Below are positions 16,131 through 24,134 of a stretch of DNA of 64,000 nt, in pieces; the first letter of the stretch is position 1; every line of letters begins with the position of its first letter. Both the position numbers and the translations under genes were made by a program. The notes under the pieces were generated by a model that was not told the DNA's origin, did no database searches, and saw only the letters and a program-made list of their open reading frames with translations. The stretch spans positions 147,227-211,226 of the forward strand of contig JAKAQO010000003.1 in assembly GCA_021822495.1 (NCBI GenBank), written 5' to 3'. The stretch is from a bacterium. GTDB lineage: Bacteria; Elusimicrobiota; Elusimicrobia; UBA1565; UBA9628.

Positions 16131-17189
16131 GTGAAAGTACTGAGAAACGGCGACAAAGTGTCTCTCGAATATCGCTATCAGGGTCTGTACATTCGCCGAA
16201 GCGTTTCTCTAGACGCGTTAACGATTTTTTTAAACGGCGAACAGCCTGCCGAATCAAATTTATGCGTAGGCCAAGAACCTATGACTTTTGAAAAATTTTG
16301 CGATAAAACTTATCTTCCAATGAACGCTCGGCATCGGCTTAAAGATTCATCCTACCAGCGCGAATTAGGGCTTATACATGCGCTTAAGAGATTCTTTTCT
16401 AAAACCAAACTTCACGAGATCACGCGCAAGGATTGGGAAGAGTATAAGGATCAGCGGCTCTCAGGGCGTCTCTCGGCCAAAGCAAAACCCTGCGCTCAAG
16501 GGACAGTACTTAAAGAATTTAAGTGCTTGCGGACTATTCTTCAATATGCAACCGATATGGAATTGATTCAACGCAACGTCCTTTCCGATATCAAGAAACC
16601 TGGCCTGGTGGATGGAAATCGCGCCGAAGTCTGGTTGACTAAGGACGAAATCAAAAAATTACTTCCGCATTTCGAAGAGAATCACAAACTTTTTGCCGAA
16701 TTCAGAATCTGGACCGGAGCAAGGCCGGGAGAGGCAAGCCAATTCGGGCGAGAGAATATAAATTGGGAACGGGGCGAAATTTCGTTATTAAACTCAAAAC
16801 AAAAAAAGGGCTCGCGACGCCTCACACATCGGTATTTGAAAATCAAATCGCTGGGACCGCGTTTTGAGGAGCTTCTTAAAAGTTTGGTTCCGCATCCAGT
16901 CAGCAGGCTCTTTTTCTGTCACCAAGATACGGGAAAGCCCTATTCAAGAATACACCTCGCGCGAGTTTTCAAGAAAGCTTTGCAAAAATCAGGAATAAAT
17001 AAAAAAGCGGTGGCTTATGATCTTAGAGGAACATTCGCGGTCCATCGCGCAATGGTCGTGCGAAATTTCAGGCAACTTCAAGTTGAGCTTGGACATGCTT
17101 CACCGGAATCGATTCAGCACTACCTGAATCAGGCCACGCATTTCGATCCAAAAGAGTCCATTTTTTACGGGATTGAGGGACTCAAATGA
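16131..17189 (+). CDS. Site-specific tyrosine recombinase (island integrase)
   Basis: This 352-aa protein starts at GTG 16131 (GGGG upstream). Residues ~1-35 look like an arm-binding domain and ~45-140 a SAM-like core-binding domain (FCDKTYLPMNARHRLKDSSY). The catalytic part has TGARPGEASQF (box I Arg ~197), a Lys-rich beta-hairpin (~222), AYDLRGTFA (box II Arg ~298, with the usual His replaced by Tyr), ELGHASPE (His ~321) and the nucleophile in IQHYLNQ (~329). It is adjacent to the intact tRNA-Glu, the usual place for the integrase of a tRNA-targeted element, with an arm-like repeat just downstream. The His-to-Tyr change is tolerated in some families. Confidence 0.85.
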   Translation: MKVLRNGDKVSLEYRYQGLYIRRSVSLDALTIFLNGEQPAESNLCVGQEPMTFEKFCDKTYLPMNARHRLKDSSYQRELGLIHALKRFFSKTKLHEITRKDWEEYKDQRLSGRLSAKAKPCAQGTVLKEFKCLRTILQYATDMELIQRNVLSDIKKPGLVDGNRAEVWLTKDEIKKLLPHFEENHKLFAEFRIWTGARPGEASQFGRENINWERGEISLLNSKQKKGSRRLTHRYLKIKSLGPRFEELLKSLVPHPVSRLFFCHQDTGKPYSRIHLARVFKKALQKSGINKKAVAYDLRGTFAVHRAMVVRNFRQLQVELGHASPESIQHYLNQATHFDPKESIFYGIEGLK

Positions 17190-17198
17190 CACTGAAAA

Positions 17199-17220
17199 AA
17201 AGTGTGCGCTTGACTGTGCG
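17199..17220 (+). repeat. Putative recombinase arm-type site, right copy
   Basis: AAAGTGTGCGCTT-gac-TGTGCG, the partner of 4530-4551, lying 111 bp from the right att core. The spacing is nearly symmetrical, which supports a recombination function. Confidence 0.5.
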
Positions 17221-17327
17221 GTTTTGGGCAAAAAGAAGCAAAAAGGAGCAAATATCAGCAATCTTAACGACGGAGGTCAAATTATGAAATTACGCTTAGA
17301 AAATAACAGTTTCGTCGAGAAAAAACC

Positions 17328-17402
17328 TGGTGCCCCCGACGAGAATCGAACTCGTGTTTCGGCCTTGAAAGGGCCGCGTCCTAACCGTTAGACGACGGGG
17401 GC
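17328..17402 (-). tRNA. tRNA-Glu (UUC), CCA encoded; island integration target
   Basis: Minus strand: acceptor GCCCCCG pairs with CGGGGGC (7 bp), discriminator A, encoded CCA (17330-17328). The anticodon loop CTTTCAA gives UUC, and the T-arm ends GTTCGATTC. The 3' half (17331-17375) is the right att copy, so this gene was probably rebuilt by the element. tRNA-Lys lies just upstream. Confidence 0.95.
17331..17375. other. Island attachment site, tRNA-proximal copy
   Basis: 45 bp identical to 4380-4424; it is the 3' part of the intact tRNA-Glu gene, from the anticodon stem through the discriminator base. Confidence 0.85.
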
Positions 17403-17421
17403 TTAAATTCACAAACCCACA

Positions 17422-17493
17422 TGAGCCCGGTGGGATTCGAACCCACGACCCCTCGCTTAAAAGGCGAATGCTCTACCCCTGAGCTACGGGCTC
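17422..17493 (-). tRNA. tRNA-Lys (UUU)
   Basis: Minus strand: GAGCCCG/CGGGCTC acceptor stem, D-arm GCTCAGGGGTAGAGC, anticodon loop CTTTTAA (UUU), T-loop TTCGAAT, discriminator A. CCA is not encoded, unlike the neighbouring tRNA-Glu 19 bp downstream. A TAAAAT -10-like box lies ~9 nt before the 5' end. Confidence 0.95.
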
Positions 17494-17531
17494 AACTTTT
17501 CCATTTTACAATATTAATGTAGAATCAGGAT

Positions 17532-18977
17532 ATGAAGTCTTTAAAAATTCTGCTCCTTTTTTGTCTTTTTTCGTCCGGCGCCGCTTCTTTGCGCGCCGCC
17601 CAGATGTGGGCCGCCGCCGGAAAAGTAGACATCACGCCAAACCTAAAAACCGAGAAGACCTATCTCGCTGGTTATGGATTCATGGGACGAAATCCCGCGG
17701 GCGTTCACGATCCGCTCTACGCGCGCATCCTCATTCTTTCCAATAAAAAAACGACCCTGGCGATTGTGGGGCTGGACCTCATCGGCTTTTTTAGAAATCA
17801 AGTCGAAGAGTTGAGAGCGCTGTCGAATTTTAACGCGCCGGGACGATACCTTTTTGTCGTCTCAACCCATGATCATTCCGGGCCTGATACGCTGGGGCTT
17901 TGGGGGCCTTTCCCTGGCGTTTCCGGAGTCAATCCCCAATATCTTAAGCGCATCGAAGGCCTTGTCGCAAAAAAAATAAATGATTTGTCCAAAAACTTAA
18001 AACCCGTCCGGCTTTCCGGAATCACCCGGATATTACCGCCCAATGGTCTTTGCCGCGATAGCCGCGATCCGGTCGTCATCGATCCCTATTTTTCCCTGGT
18101 TCACGTCCAAGAACTAAACGGGAAGACGCTCGCCAATCTCGTTCACTGGCCCTGCCATGCCGAAGTCTTAAGTCACACCAACCAATTTCTAACCGCCGAT
18201 TTTCCCGGGGTTCTTTGCGACCGCGTGGAGCAAAAATCAGGAGGAACTTGCGTGTTCGTCAACGGCCCCATCGGCGGACTCTTGACCCCGGAAGAAACTA
18301 AAGGAAAAGATGGAACTTGGGAAGAAAACACGCGCATTGGAAACGCCGTCGCCAATTTCGCGCTTAAAAATCTCCCCAAAGCTCGCCCGATCACGAGTTC
18401 AAAAATCCTGATTTCAAGCGCGCCCCTTCTTGTTCCGGTTGAAAATTCGCGCTATCTCCTTTTCCTTTATTCCCTCGTTTTTGGACACAGACTTTTTCTG
18501 AGAGACGGCGCGCCTCTCAATACAAGTCCTTATTGGATCGCCCTTAAACACGCTTTTGGACTTTTAAAACCGGAAGAAAGCCCTTGGATTAAAAGCGAGC
18601 TTTCCCTCATTAGAATCGGACCTCTCACCATTTTAGGAATCCCCGGAGAAATTTTTCCGGAACTGGTGATCGGCGGATACCACGGAAGATACCGTTTTGG
18701 GCATCCTTTAATTAAACCGGACAATCCCAATCCGCCGGACCTCTCCAAAGCGCCGAAAGGCCCTTATTTATGGGATGAGATGCCGGGAAAAATTAAAATC
18801 GTGGCCGGCCTTGCTAACGATGAACTCGGCTACATCATCCCGGGATATGATTTTAAAATCACCCATGACCTCATCATGGAACCCCGGCCCAAGGGCGATC
18901 ATTATGAGGAAACCAACTCCGTCGGCCCCTCGATTACCCCAATTCTCCTTAAGGCCGCGCGCGGGCTTCTAAAATAA
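17532..18977 (+). CDS. Exported neutral/alkaline ceramidase-like hydrolase
   Basis: This 481-aa protein has a signal peptide (KSLKILLLFCLFSSGAASLRA^A). The body matches the N-terminal catalytic domain of neutral/alkaline non-lysosomal ceramidase: AAAGKVDITP at the start, GLDLIGF, STHDHSGPD (Zn-ligand His and the HSGP motif) and HWPCHAE (second His). It is shorter than full ceramidases (~650-750 aa) and seems to lack the C-terminal Ig-like domain. Such proteins hydrolyse N-acyl bonds of sphingolipids or related amides in the periplasm; the natural substrate here is unknown. A TAGAAT box 6 nt before ATG suggests a leaderless or very short 5' end. Confidence 0.7.
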   Translation: MKSLKILLLFCLFSSGAASLRAAQMWAAAGKVDITPNLKTEKTYLAGYGFMGRNPAGVHDPLYARILILSNKKTTLAIVGLDLIGFFRNQVEELRALSNFNAPGRYLFVVSTHDHSGPDTLGLWGPFPGVSGVNPQYLKRIEGLVAKKINDLSKNLKPVRLSGITRILPPNGLCRDSRDPVVIDPYFSLVHVQELNGKTLANLVHWPCHAEVLSHTNQFLTADFPGVLCDRVEQKSGGTCVFVNGPIGGLLTPEETKGKDGTWEENTRIGNAVANFALKNLPKARPITSSKILISSAPLLVPVENSRYLLFLYSLVFGHRLFLRDGAPLNTSPYWIALKHAFGLLKPEESPWIKSELSLIRIGPLTILGIPGEIFPELVIGGYHGRYRFGHPLIKPDNPNPPDLSKAPKGPYLWDEMPGKIKIVAGLANDELGYIIPGYDFKITHDLIMEPRPKGDHYEETNSVGPSITPILLKAARGLLK

Positions 18978-19055
18978 AAAAAGGAACGGCCATTTTTTGG
19001 TAAAATCAAATCAAAGGGTGAACGCTTTAAGTTCATTCTTTTGAGGAGAATACTG

Positions 19056-19466
19056 ATGAAAAAACTCACCATTGCCTTCTTGGCCGCGTCACTGATGACC
19101 GCCGCTTCCGCGAGCTGGTCTCATGACATGGACATGAAAGGTATGAACATGAAAAGCGAAAAGCACGAGGCGGCCGACAAAACCGTCACGGGCGAAATCG
19201 TTGATCTCGCGTGCTATCTTGGCCACGGCGCCAAGGGAGCCAAACACGCGGACTGCGCGAAGGAATGCCTGACCAAGGGATATCCCATGGGACTTCTGAC
19301 CAAGAAAGGTTCGCTGTATCTTCTGGTCAATAACCACGAGAAACAATCGGCCTATGAAACGGCAAAGAAACTCGCCTCAAAACTGGTTAAAGTCACTGGC
19401 GATATGTCCCACAAAGGCGGCCTTAAAGCCTTGATCGTGGACAAAGTCGAAAAAGTTAAAAGCTAA
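19056..19466 (+). CDS. Small exported Met/His-rich protein, probably metal-binding
   Basis: ATG 19056 with GAGGAG 8 nt upstream is preferred to the TTG at 19041, giving 136 aa. The signal peptide (KKLTIAFLAASLMTAASASWS) is followed by a Met/His/Asp stretch (HDMDMKGMNMKSEKHE) of the copper-binding type. A conserved-looking domain follows: VTGEIVDLACYL, HADCAKECLTKGYPMGLLT and LYLLVNN, with three Cys that could bind metal. It is a periplasmic protein of unknown function, perhaps in copper handling, which would suit the nearby cytochrome oxidase genes. A terminator follows directly. Confidence 0.55.
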   Translation: MKKLTIAFLAASLMTAASASWSHDMDMKGMNMKSEKHEAADKTVTGEIVDLACYLGHGAKGAKHADCAKECLTKGYPMGLLTKKGSLYLLVNNHEKQSAYETAKKLASKLVKVTGDMSHKGGLKALIVDKVEKVKS

Positions 19467-19477
19467 TCGCTAAAAAA

Positions 19478-19506
19478 GGGACAGTCTTTAAAGACTGTCC
19501 CTTTTT
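19478..19506 (+). terminator. Rho-independent terminator
   Basis: The 12-bp perfect inverted repeat GGGACAGTCTTT/AAAGACTGTCCC is followed by TTTTT, and A-rich before it, so it could work in both directions. It lies 12 bp after the metal-binding protein gene. Confidence 0.85.
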
Positions 19507-19510
19507 CTTT

Positions 19511-19960
19511 ATGAAAATTCCGCCTATTTATCTTTTCCATCCCATTGCCGTTCATTTTCCCCTCGCGCTTTTATCCTTGGGATTTATCCTGGGCCTCTTG
19601 GCTGGAACTTTAAGAAAGAAAAAGAATTTTGAATGGATTGACGCCGCTGTTTCTTGGACCTTATGGCTGGGAACACTTGGAGCCTGGACGGCCATGGGGC
19701 TTGGGCTTTTAGCCGAAGACAAAGCCCCTCATGTGCCCCCAGCCTGGGAAGTTTTGGCCGATCACAAAACGCGGGCTTTTTGGACCGTTGGAGTTTTCAG
19801 CGTCTTGTCCTTGTGGCGACTCTTTCGCAAACAAGACAAAACCTGGCAAATAATTTTCTGGGCCGCAGCCCTGGGTCTTCTTTTATCCACCGCCTATCTC
19901 GGCGGGCGGCTTGTCTTTGACTACGGAATGGGCGTCGTTAAGGTTGGCTGGGGCGGATAA
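19511..19960 (+). CDS. DUF2231-type four-helix inner-membrane protein
   Basis: This 149-aa protein begins 10 bp after the terminator. IYLFHPIAVHFPLALLSLGFILGLL is the typical first helix of DUF2231 (HPxxVHFP), followed by three more helices (~50-75, ~85-105, ~112-135). A Gly-rich end (GGRLVFDYGMGV) matches the family signature. The conserved His in HP and HF could bind heme or metal. Members often lie near respiratory and copper genes, as here. No enzymatic role is known. Confidence 0.7.
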   Translation: MKIPPIYLFHPIAVHFPLALLSLGFILGLLAGTLRKKKNFEWIDAAVSWTLWLGTLGAWTAMGLGLLAEDKAPHVPPAWEVLADHKTRAFWTVGVFSVLSLWRLFRKQDKTWQIIFWAAALGLLLSTAYLGGRLVFDYGMGVVKVGWGG

Positions 19961-19985
19961 ATTAAGCGGACTTTTCAGGAATTTA

Positions 19986-20269
19986 AGGGCTCGCAGCAAA
20001 ATAATATGAGCAACTGGCCAGGGGGATTTTGGAGCGAGGCGAGGCGCGAGGAGGGAGCAATGCCGAAGCGCATTGTAACCGACGAGCAACGAAGCCGTAA
20101 AAGCGCCCTGGCCCTTTCGTCGACAAAACAGGACGAGGGGAGGCCCACCTTTGGCCGATTTCGTTGTTGCTCCTCATTCACATAGCTTAAGCTATGCTCA
20201 ATCGTCGCGCCTAGAAATCGGCTCAAATTTGGGCCTTCCAGTTGCTCATATTATTTCGCTGAGAGCCCT
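19986..20269. mobile_element. MITE-like element with ~33-bp terminal inverted repeats
   Basis: Left end AGGGCTCGCAGCAAAATAATATGAGCAACTGG and right end (revcomp) AGGGCTCTCAGCGAAATAATATGAGCAACTGG differ at two positions. The 284-bp interior has no gene but holds internal palindromes (CATAGCTTAAGCTATG, 20181-20196) and G/A-rich repeats (gaggcgaggcgcgaggaggg). The right end contains the stop codon of the DUF4143 gene. It is a non-autonomous element or a large structured intergenic repeat; no transposase is present and no flanking target duplication is obvious. It fills the 307-bp gap between genes. Confidence 0.55.
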
Positions 20270-21452
20270 AAGAACGCGCGGCAATCTGCTCAAAAAATGG
20301 CCACGGCATGACTTTAACATGCGCGCTTAAGCGTTGAGGACGGTCGGCCTGACTGAGGATTGTCCCGGCAAACGATTTAAAGGAAGTCCCTAAATTTTCC
20401 AGCGGGCGGGCCTCCCGCTCGGAATGCGTCATCGAAGACTTAATTTCAATGAGTTCGACGCCAGTTCCGCGATCCAAGAGGATATCCGCTTCAACATTAT
20501 TTGAATCCCTTAAAAAATAAAGTTCATAGGGCCTGTCATGGTTAAATTTTTGTTTGAGAAACTCAATGACAATCATATTTTCAAAGATGGATCCCGCCAT
20601 TGGGCCCGCCCGCAGGGTTTCGGAATTGGGGTATTTCAATAGGTAAGATAAGAGCCCGGTATCCGTAAAATAAACTTTCGGGCTTTTAACGATGCGTTTG
20701 GATAAATTACGGAAATAAGGCCTCAGAAGATAAAGAATGCGCGTCGTTTCAAGCAGGGAAATCCACTGTTTCGCGTTAGAGGGACTGATTCCGCAATCCC
20801 TGGCCAAATCGCTCAAATTCAGCAGGGAACCGGCTCTAGCGGCCAAGAGTTCCAGAAAAGACTGAAAAAGGTTGAGATCATGAACGGCTTTGACCTGGCG
20901 GATGTCTCTTTCCAGATAAGTCCGCAGATAGGAAGAATAGTATTCTCGAGCAGGAACTCCGTAGAGGGCGGGTCTAGGATAAAACCCATTGAAAATTTGG
21001 CGAAAACAGGAGGCGGGGCTAGAGGGATAGGCGCTGGGCATTTCCTCCCACGAAAATCCAAGAAGCTCGAAAATCGCCGCCCGCCCGGCCAAGGATTCCG
21101 ATACGCCGGCCATCAGTGGAAATATTTGGGACCCGGTCAGGACAAACGCCCCCCCCTTGTCTGGATTCCGGTCCACGGACATTTTGATGAAAGGCAAAAG
21201 CTCGGGCGCGTATTGAATTTCGTCAATGAAAACATGGGACCCAAAATCGCTTAAGAAAAGTTTTGGATCCCGCTTAGCCAAGGCGCGGAAAGAAGGATCG
21301 TCCAGGGAAACATAGGTGTGTTTTGGAAATATCCGGGACAATAGCGTTGATTTTCCGCTTTGACGCGGCCCGGTCAGAATGATCACGGGGAAATTTTCCC
21401 CAGCTTTGCGGATTCTAGGTTCGATGGCCCGGCGAAAATATCGAAATTTCAC
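20268..21452 (-). CDS. AAA_14/DUF4143 ATP-binding protein
   Basis: This 394-aa protein starts at GTG 21452, 16 nt after a TATAAT on the minus strand. Walker A is LTGPRQSGKSTLL (~26-38) and Walker B VFIDEIQYAPEL (~74-85); LTGSQ is a sensor-like strand. A winged-helix middle (LARDCGISPSNAKQWISLLE) precedes a C-terminal PD-(D/E)XK-like DUF4143 region (NNVEADILLDRG...LIEIKSS). These stand-alone ATPases are common in many bacteria, with unknown function; the restriction-like end suggests nucleic-acid work. The stop codon sits inside the inverted repeat of the MITE-like element, so the natural C-terminus may have been altered. Confidence 0.8.
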   Translation of the reverse strand: MKFRYFRRAIEPRIRKAGENFPVIILTGPRQSGKSTLLSRIFPKHTYVSLDDPSFRALAKRDPKLFLSDFGSHVFIDEIQYAPELLPFIKMSVDRNPDKGGAFVLTGSQIFPLMAGVSESLAGRAAIFELLGFSWEEMPSAYPSSPASCFRQIFNGFYPRPALYGVPAREYYSSYLRTYLERDIRQVKAVHDLNLFQSFLELLAARAGSLLNLSDLARDCGISPSNAKQWISLLETTRILYLLRPYFRNLSKRIVKSPKVYFTDTGLLSYLLKYPNSETLRAGPMAGSIFENMIVIEFLKQKFNHDRPYELYFLRDSNNVEADILLDRGTGVELIEIKSSMTHSEREARPLENLGTSFKSFAGTILSQADRPQRLSAHVKVMPWPFFEQIAARS

Positions 21453-21516
21453 AGTTTCTTATTTATGTATTATAGCTTTTATTTTGCTATTTTACATAAA
21501 CAAGAAAGAGTCGTAT

Positions 21517-22212
21517 TTAAAAACTATCCGCAGAGGATGAAGGTTTGGGGCCCAAAGACAACAAATAATCCGCAACATCCGAAATTTCAGACTGAGATAA
21601 AACTTTTCCCCAAGACGGCATGAAGATCATTGGAAGAGGTTTATTGGGGTCAGCCGGAGCCGGCTGTGGAACGCCGTCGGTAATTTTTCGAATTAATTCT
21701 TTCCGACTATATCCCAAGGAAACCTGGGTCAGCCCAGGAATTTGACCGCCAACCACGTTATTATTGGGGTATCCGCCTCTTCCGTCTTGCCCGTGACACG
21801 CCACGCAACCCGCTTTGTTAAAAAGAATGTGGCCGCGTTCGAGCTCGGTCAAACCCGGCTTATTCCAAGGCCTTTCAGCATCAGTCCACGCCTGACCTTT
21901 TTGGGAGGATAAATAAGACACCAAGGAGTTCAATTCATCCTGGGTCAAGTGAAAGTTCGGCATGACTGTTTTTTGATTCCACGAATGAGGACTCTTAAGC
22001 CACAGGGCTAACCACTGAGGACTTTTTCTAAATCCGATAAAAGTCAAATTCGGCCCCCAGGTTCCGCCTTCATTTCCAATCTGATGACATTGCATACACC
22101 CCAAGGCGTGAAAATAAACCTTTCCTCGAACCACCGGATCCTCAGAAACCGTTTGACAAGCCGCCAAAACTCCCATCAAAAGTCCAAATCCGATCACAGT
22201 TCTCTTCATCAT
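21517..22212 (-). CDS. Diheme cytochrome c lipoprotein
   Basis: This 231-aa protein has a lipoprotein signal peptide (GFGLLMGVLAAC, lipobox LAAC). There are two class I cytochrome c domains: GCMQCH (~39) with distal Met in VMPNF (~84), and GCVACHG (~137) with Met in FMPSW (~195). It is anchored in the periplasmic face. As the last gene of the cta operon, 1-2 nt after ctaB, it is the likely electron donor to the oxidase, whose subunit II lacks a fused cytochrome c. Tandem ATGs at 22212 and 22209 are both possible starts. Confidence 0.85.
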   Translation of the reverse strand: MMKRTVIGFGLLMGVLAACQTVSEDPVVRGKVYFHALGCMQCHQIGNEGGTWGPNLTFIGFRKSPQWLALWLKSPHSWNQKTVMPNFHLTQDELNSLVSYLSSQKGQAWTDAERPWNKPGLTELERGHILFNKAGCVACHGQDGRGGYPNNNVVGGQIPGLTQVSLGYSRKELIRKITDGVPQPAPADPNKPLPMIFMPSWGKVLSQSEISDVADYLLSLGPKPSSSADSF

Positions 22213-22213
22213 T

Positions 22214-23053
22214 TTACGCTCCTATCCAAAGCATTCCAAAAATAAGAGGAAGGTAAAAGAGAGACGCGAAAAACAATCGTTTCGTATCCGTTCTTTCCAA
22301 TCCCCAGCTGGCCTTAAGGCCCAAACCCAGGTAGGCGGCGCCCACGCACAGAGCCCCGAGCTCATATCCCGTTCCCGCCATGCCGCAAAAAGCCGGCAAA
22401 AGAACGACGGGCAAAACGGTAAATGAATGAAGCGCGATCTGGGCGGAAGTAATTTTTCCATCGGGGTCAATGGCCGGCATCACCTTAAAGCCAGCGCGGG
22501 CATAATCCTCGCGGTACATCCAAAACAAAGCTAAAAAGTGCGGAATCTGCCATAAAAATTGAATTCCAAATAAAATCCACGCCTCTAAAGAAAGTTTGCC
22601 TGCCGCCGCGGCCCAGCCAATCAAAGGAGGCGTCGCTCCAGCAAAAGCCCCAATCCAAGTCGTTTGAGGCGTCACCATTTTAAGCGGAGTATAAACTAAA
22701 ACATAAACCGCCACCGTCAACTCCGTTAAAAACAAGGCGAGAAGATTGGACTTAAAGAAAAGAATCAAAAATCCAAGAGTGAGCAGGGAAATCCCGAAAA
22801 CAAAAGCCGCTTTCGGCGCGACTCTCCCCTGAGGGATAGGACGCCTTTTGGTTCGTTCCATCAAAGCGTCTTGCTTAAATTCCATCCACTGGTTAAGACA
22901 CGCGCTGGCCGCCGAGCTTAAGGAAACGCCGAGTAGCATCCAATATAAATTTGCTCCGCGAGTTCCATGCGCCAAGGCATATCCCAAAGCCGCCGTCAAA
23001 GCCACTAAGAGAGAAATCCGAGGTTTCGCAAGAGACAAATAATCTTTAATCAT
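22214..23053 (-). CDS. ctaB: Protoheme IX farnesyltransferase (heme O synthase)
   Basis: The start at ATG 23053 overlaps the ctaA stop (ATGA), which is preferred to 23080 in the track; the product is 279 aa with about eight or nine TM helices. The UbiA-type prenyl-diphosphate binding motifs are NQWMEFKQDALMERTKRRPI (NxxxDxxmxRT) and YREDYARAGFKVMP (second Asp-rich-like motif). It converts heme b to heme o for the aa3 oxidase encoded upstream. Its place between ctaA and the cytochrome c gene fits the pathway. Confidence 0.93.
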   Translation of the reverse strand: MIKDYLSLAKPRISLLVALTAALGYALAHGTRGANLYWMLLGVSLSSAASACLNQWMEFKQDALMERTKRRPIPQGRVAPKAAFVFGISLLTLGFLILFFKSNLLALFLTELTVAVYVLVYTPLKMVTPQTTWIGAFAGATPPLIGWAAAAGKLSLEAWILFGIQFLWQIPHFLALFWMYREDYARAGFKVMPAIDPDGKITSAQIALHSFTVLPVVLLPAFCGMAGTGYELGALCVGAAYLGLGLKASWGLERTDTKRLFFASLFYLPLIFGMLWIGA

Positions 23054-23919
23054 CGAATTTGAGCGGCGCGAAAAGTCCATAAAACCGAAGAGCCTAAAAG
23101 TAAGGCCCCTAAAGCCACGTGAATGGAGGTCAAAAGAGCGCCTTGACTGTAGCCGGGCTGCATGTCCAGCGAAACCCGGCGCATATAGGCTAAAAGGCCA
23201 AGCGCGACTTGAAGAAAAACAAAAATTCCAGCGAAAATAGAAAGGGCTTTTAAATTTTTAAGTTTACTCTTAAGTCCCATGATGGATAAAACAATTAAAG
23301 AAATGGCCGCCCCAATAGACCAAGCGTAATGAAGATAGCCATATTTCCCCGAATGCCTTAAAATCGCGCCGAAAAGAAGTTGAAGATAAAGCGCCGTTAC
23401 CGCGGCGGCTCCATATTTCCACAGCCCTGGCTTTGAAGACTCAATTTTAGATTTGGAAGACTCAGAAGAGGCGTCCGCTAAAATTAAAAGAAGACAGAAA
23501 ACAGTCTGTCCCAGAAGAGCGTGAAAGACGGCAATGGAAGGCGGCAAAAGAAGAAGAACGGTCAGCCCCCCTAAAATCGCTTGAAGCAAAATCGCAAAAG
23601 CAATGAGGTAACTTAAAAGTCTCACGGGTTTGGATAAATGAGAAAAATAAGCCCATAAAGCCAAGCCCCAGGTCATCAAGGCGACAGTTCCGGCAATCAT
23701 GCGGTGTCCATGCTCAAACAAAACTCCGCCCGTCATCGGCGGGAAAAATTTTCCAAAAGAAAGCGGCCAATCTGGAACTGCTAAAGCCGAACCGGTTGAG
23801 GTCACCATCGCGCCGGCAAACACCAGAATAAAAGCGCAAACAGCGGTTACAGCGGCAAAAAGATGAAAAGACGGTGGAACTGGACGAATTTCAAGCGGCG
23901 TGGGAGAAACTTCACTCAT
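23050..23919 (-). CDS. ctaA: Heme A synthase
   Basis: This 289-aa COX15/CtaA protein has eight TM segments. The first half carries GAMVTSTGSALAVPDWPLSFG and the His region FEHGHRMIAG; the second half has LRHSG and a further His in SIHVALGA, forming heme ligand pairs. It oxidises heme o to heme a in the inner membrane. Its start overlaps the previous small gene (ATGA, 23916-23919) and its stop overlaps ctaB, so expression is coupled within the cox operon. Confidence 0.92.
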   Translation of the reverse strand: MSEVSPTPLEIRPVPPSFHLFAAVTAVCAFILVFAGAMVTSTGSALAVPDWPLSFGKFFPPMTGGVLFEHGHRMIAGTVALMTWGLALWAYFSHLSKPVRLLSYLIAFAILLQAILGGLTVLLLLPPSIAVFHALLGQTVFCLLLILADASSESSKSKIESSKPGLWKYGAAAVTALYLQLLFGAILRHSGKYGYLHYAWSIGAAISLIVLSIMGLKSKLKNLKALSIFAGIFVFLQVALGLLAYMRRVSLDMQPGYSQGALLTSIHVALGALLLGSSVLWTFRAAQIR

Positions 23920-24134
23920 GAATGGTGGGAGGCATCAACCGCATTTTTGCGGCTTTCCATATCATAGACGGTTTTAATTAAAACGCCCAAAATCGAAAAA
24001 ACAAAAGCCAGAAGTATGGCTCCGCTGATAATGAGACCCCTCAGTAGTTCGGGAGAGCCTGCGGCGCCAAAACAAACCGCGCAAGCAAAAGAAGAGCGCG
24101 CGATTTGACTGAAAAGCGGAAAAAGAAAATTCAT
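23916..24134 (-). CDS. Small single-TM protein of the cox operon
   Basis: This 72-aa protein has an N-terminal hydrophobic stretch with a Cys pair (SFACAVCFGAAGSPE) and a second hydrophobic helix (GLIISGAILLAFVFSILGVLI), then a basic tail ending in HH. It overlaps both neighbours by 4 bp. The C-x2-C near the membrane could be a metal site for oxidase assembly, but that is only an inference; no family name is recognised. Confidence 0.55.
   Translation of the reverse strand: MNFLFPLFSQIARSSFACAVCFGAAGSPELLRGLIISGAILLAFVFSILGVLIKTVYDMESRKNAVDASHHS

Larger units (their letters stand above)
4380..17375. mobile_element. Integrative element / defense island inserted in tRNA-Glu(UUC)
   Basis: An exact 45-bp repeat (4380-4424 and 17331-17375) equals the 3' part of tRNA-Glu from the anticodon stem to the discriminator base. 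The right copy belongs to an intact tRNA; the left copy is an orphan, as expected after site-specific integration into a tRNA 3' end. A recombinase gene lies just inside each end. The interior is visibly AT-richer than the flanks, especially 7.0-14.1 kb, and carries restriction/TIR-type genes rather than conjugation genes. It is probably a mobilisable or satellite-like genomic island; no capsid or conjugation genes are visible. Confidence 0.82.

Noticed and set aside
17173-17391. 72-aa ORF overlapping the integrase end and tRNA-Glu
   Set aside because: Most of it is antisense tRNA sequence and the att repeat; no independent coding signal.
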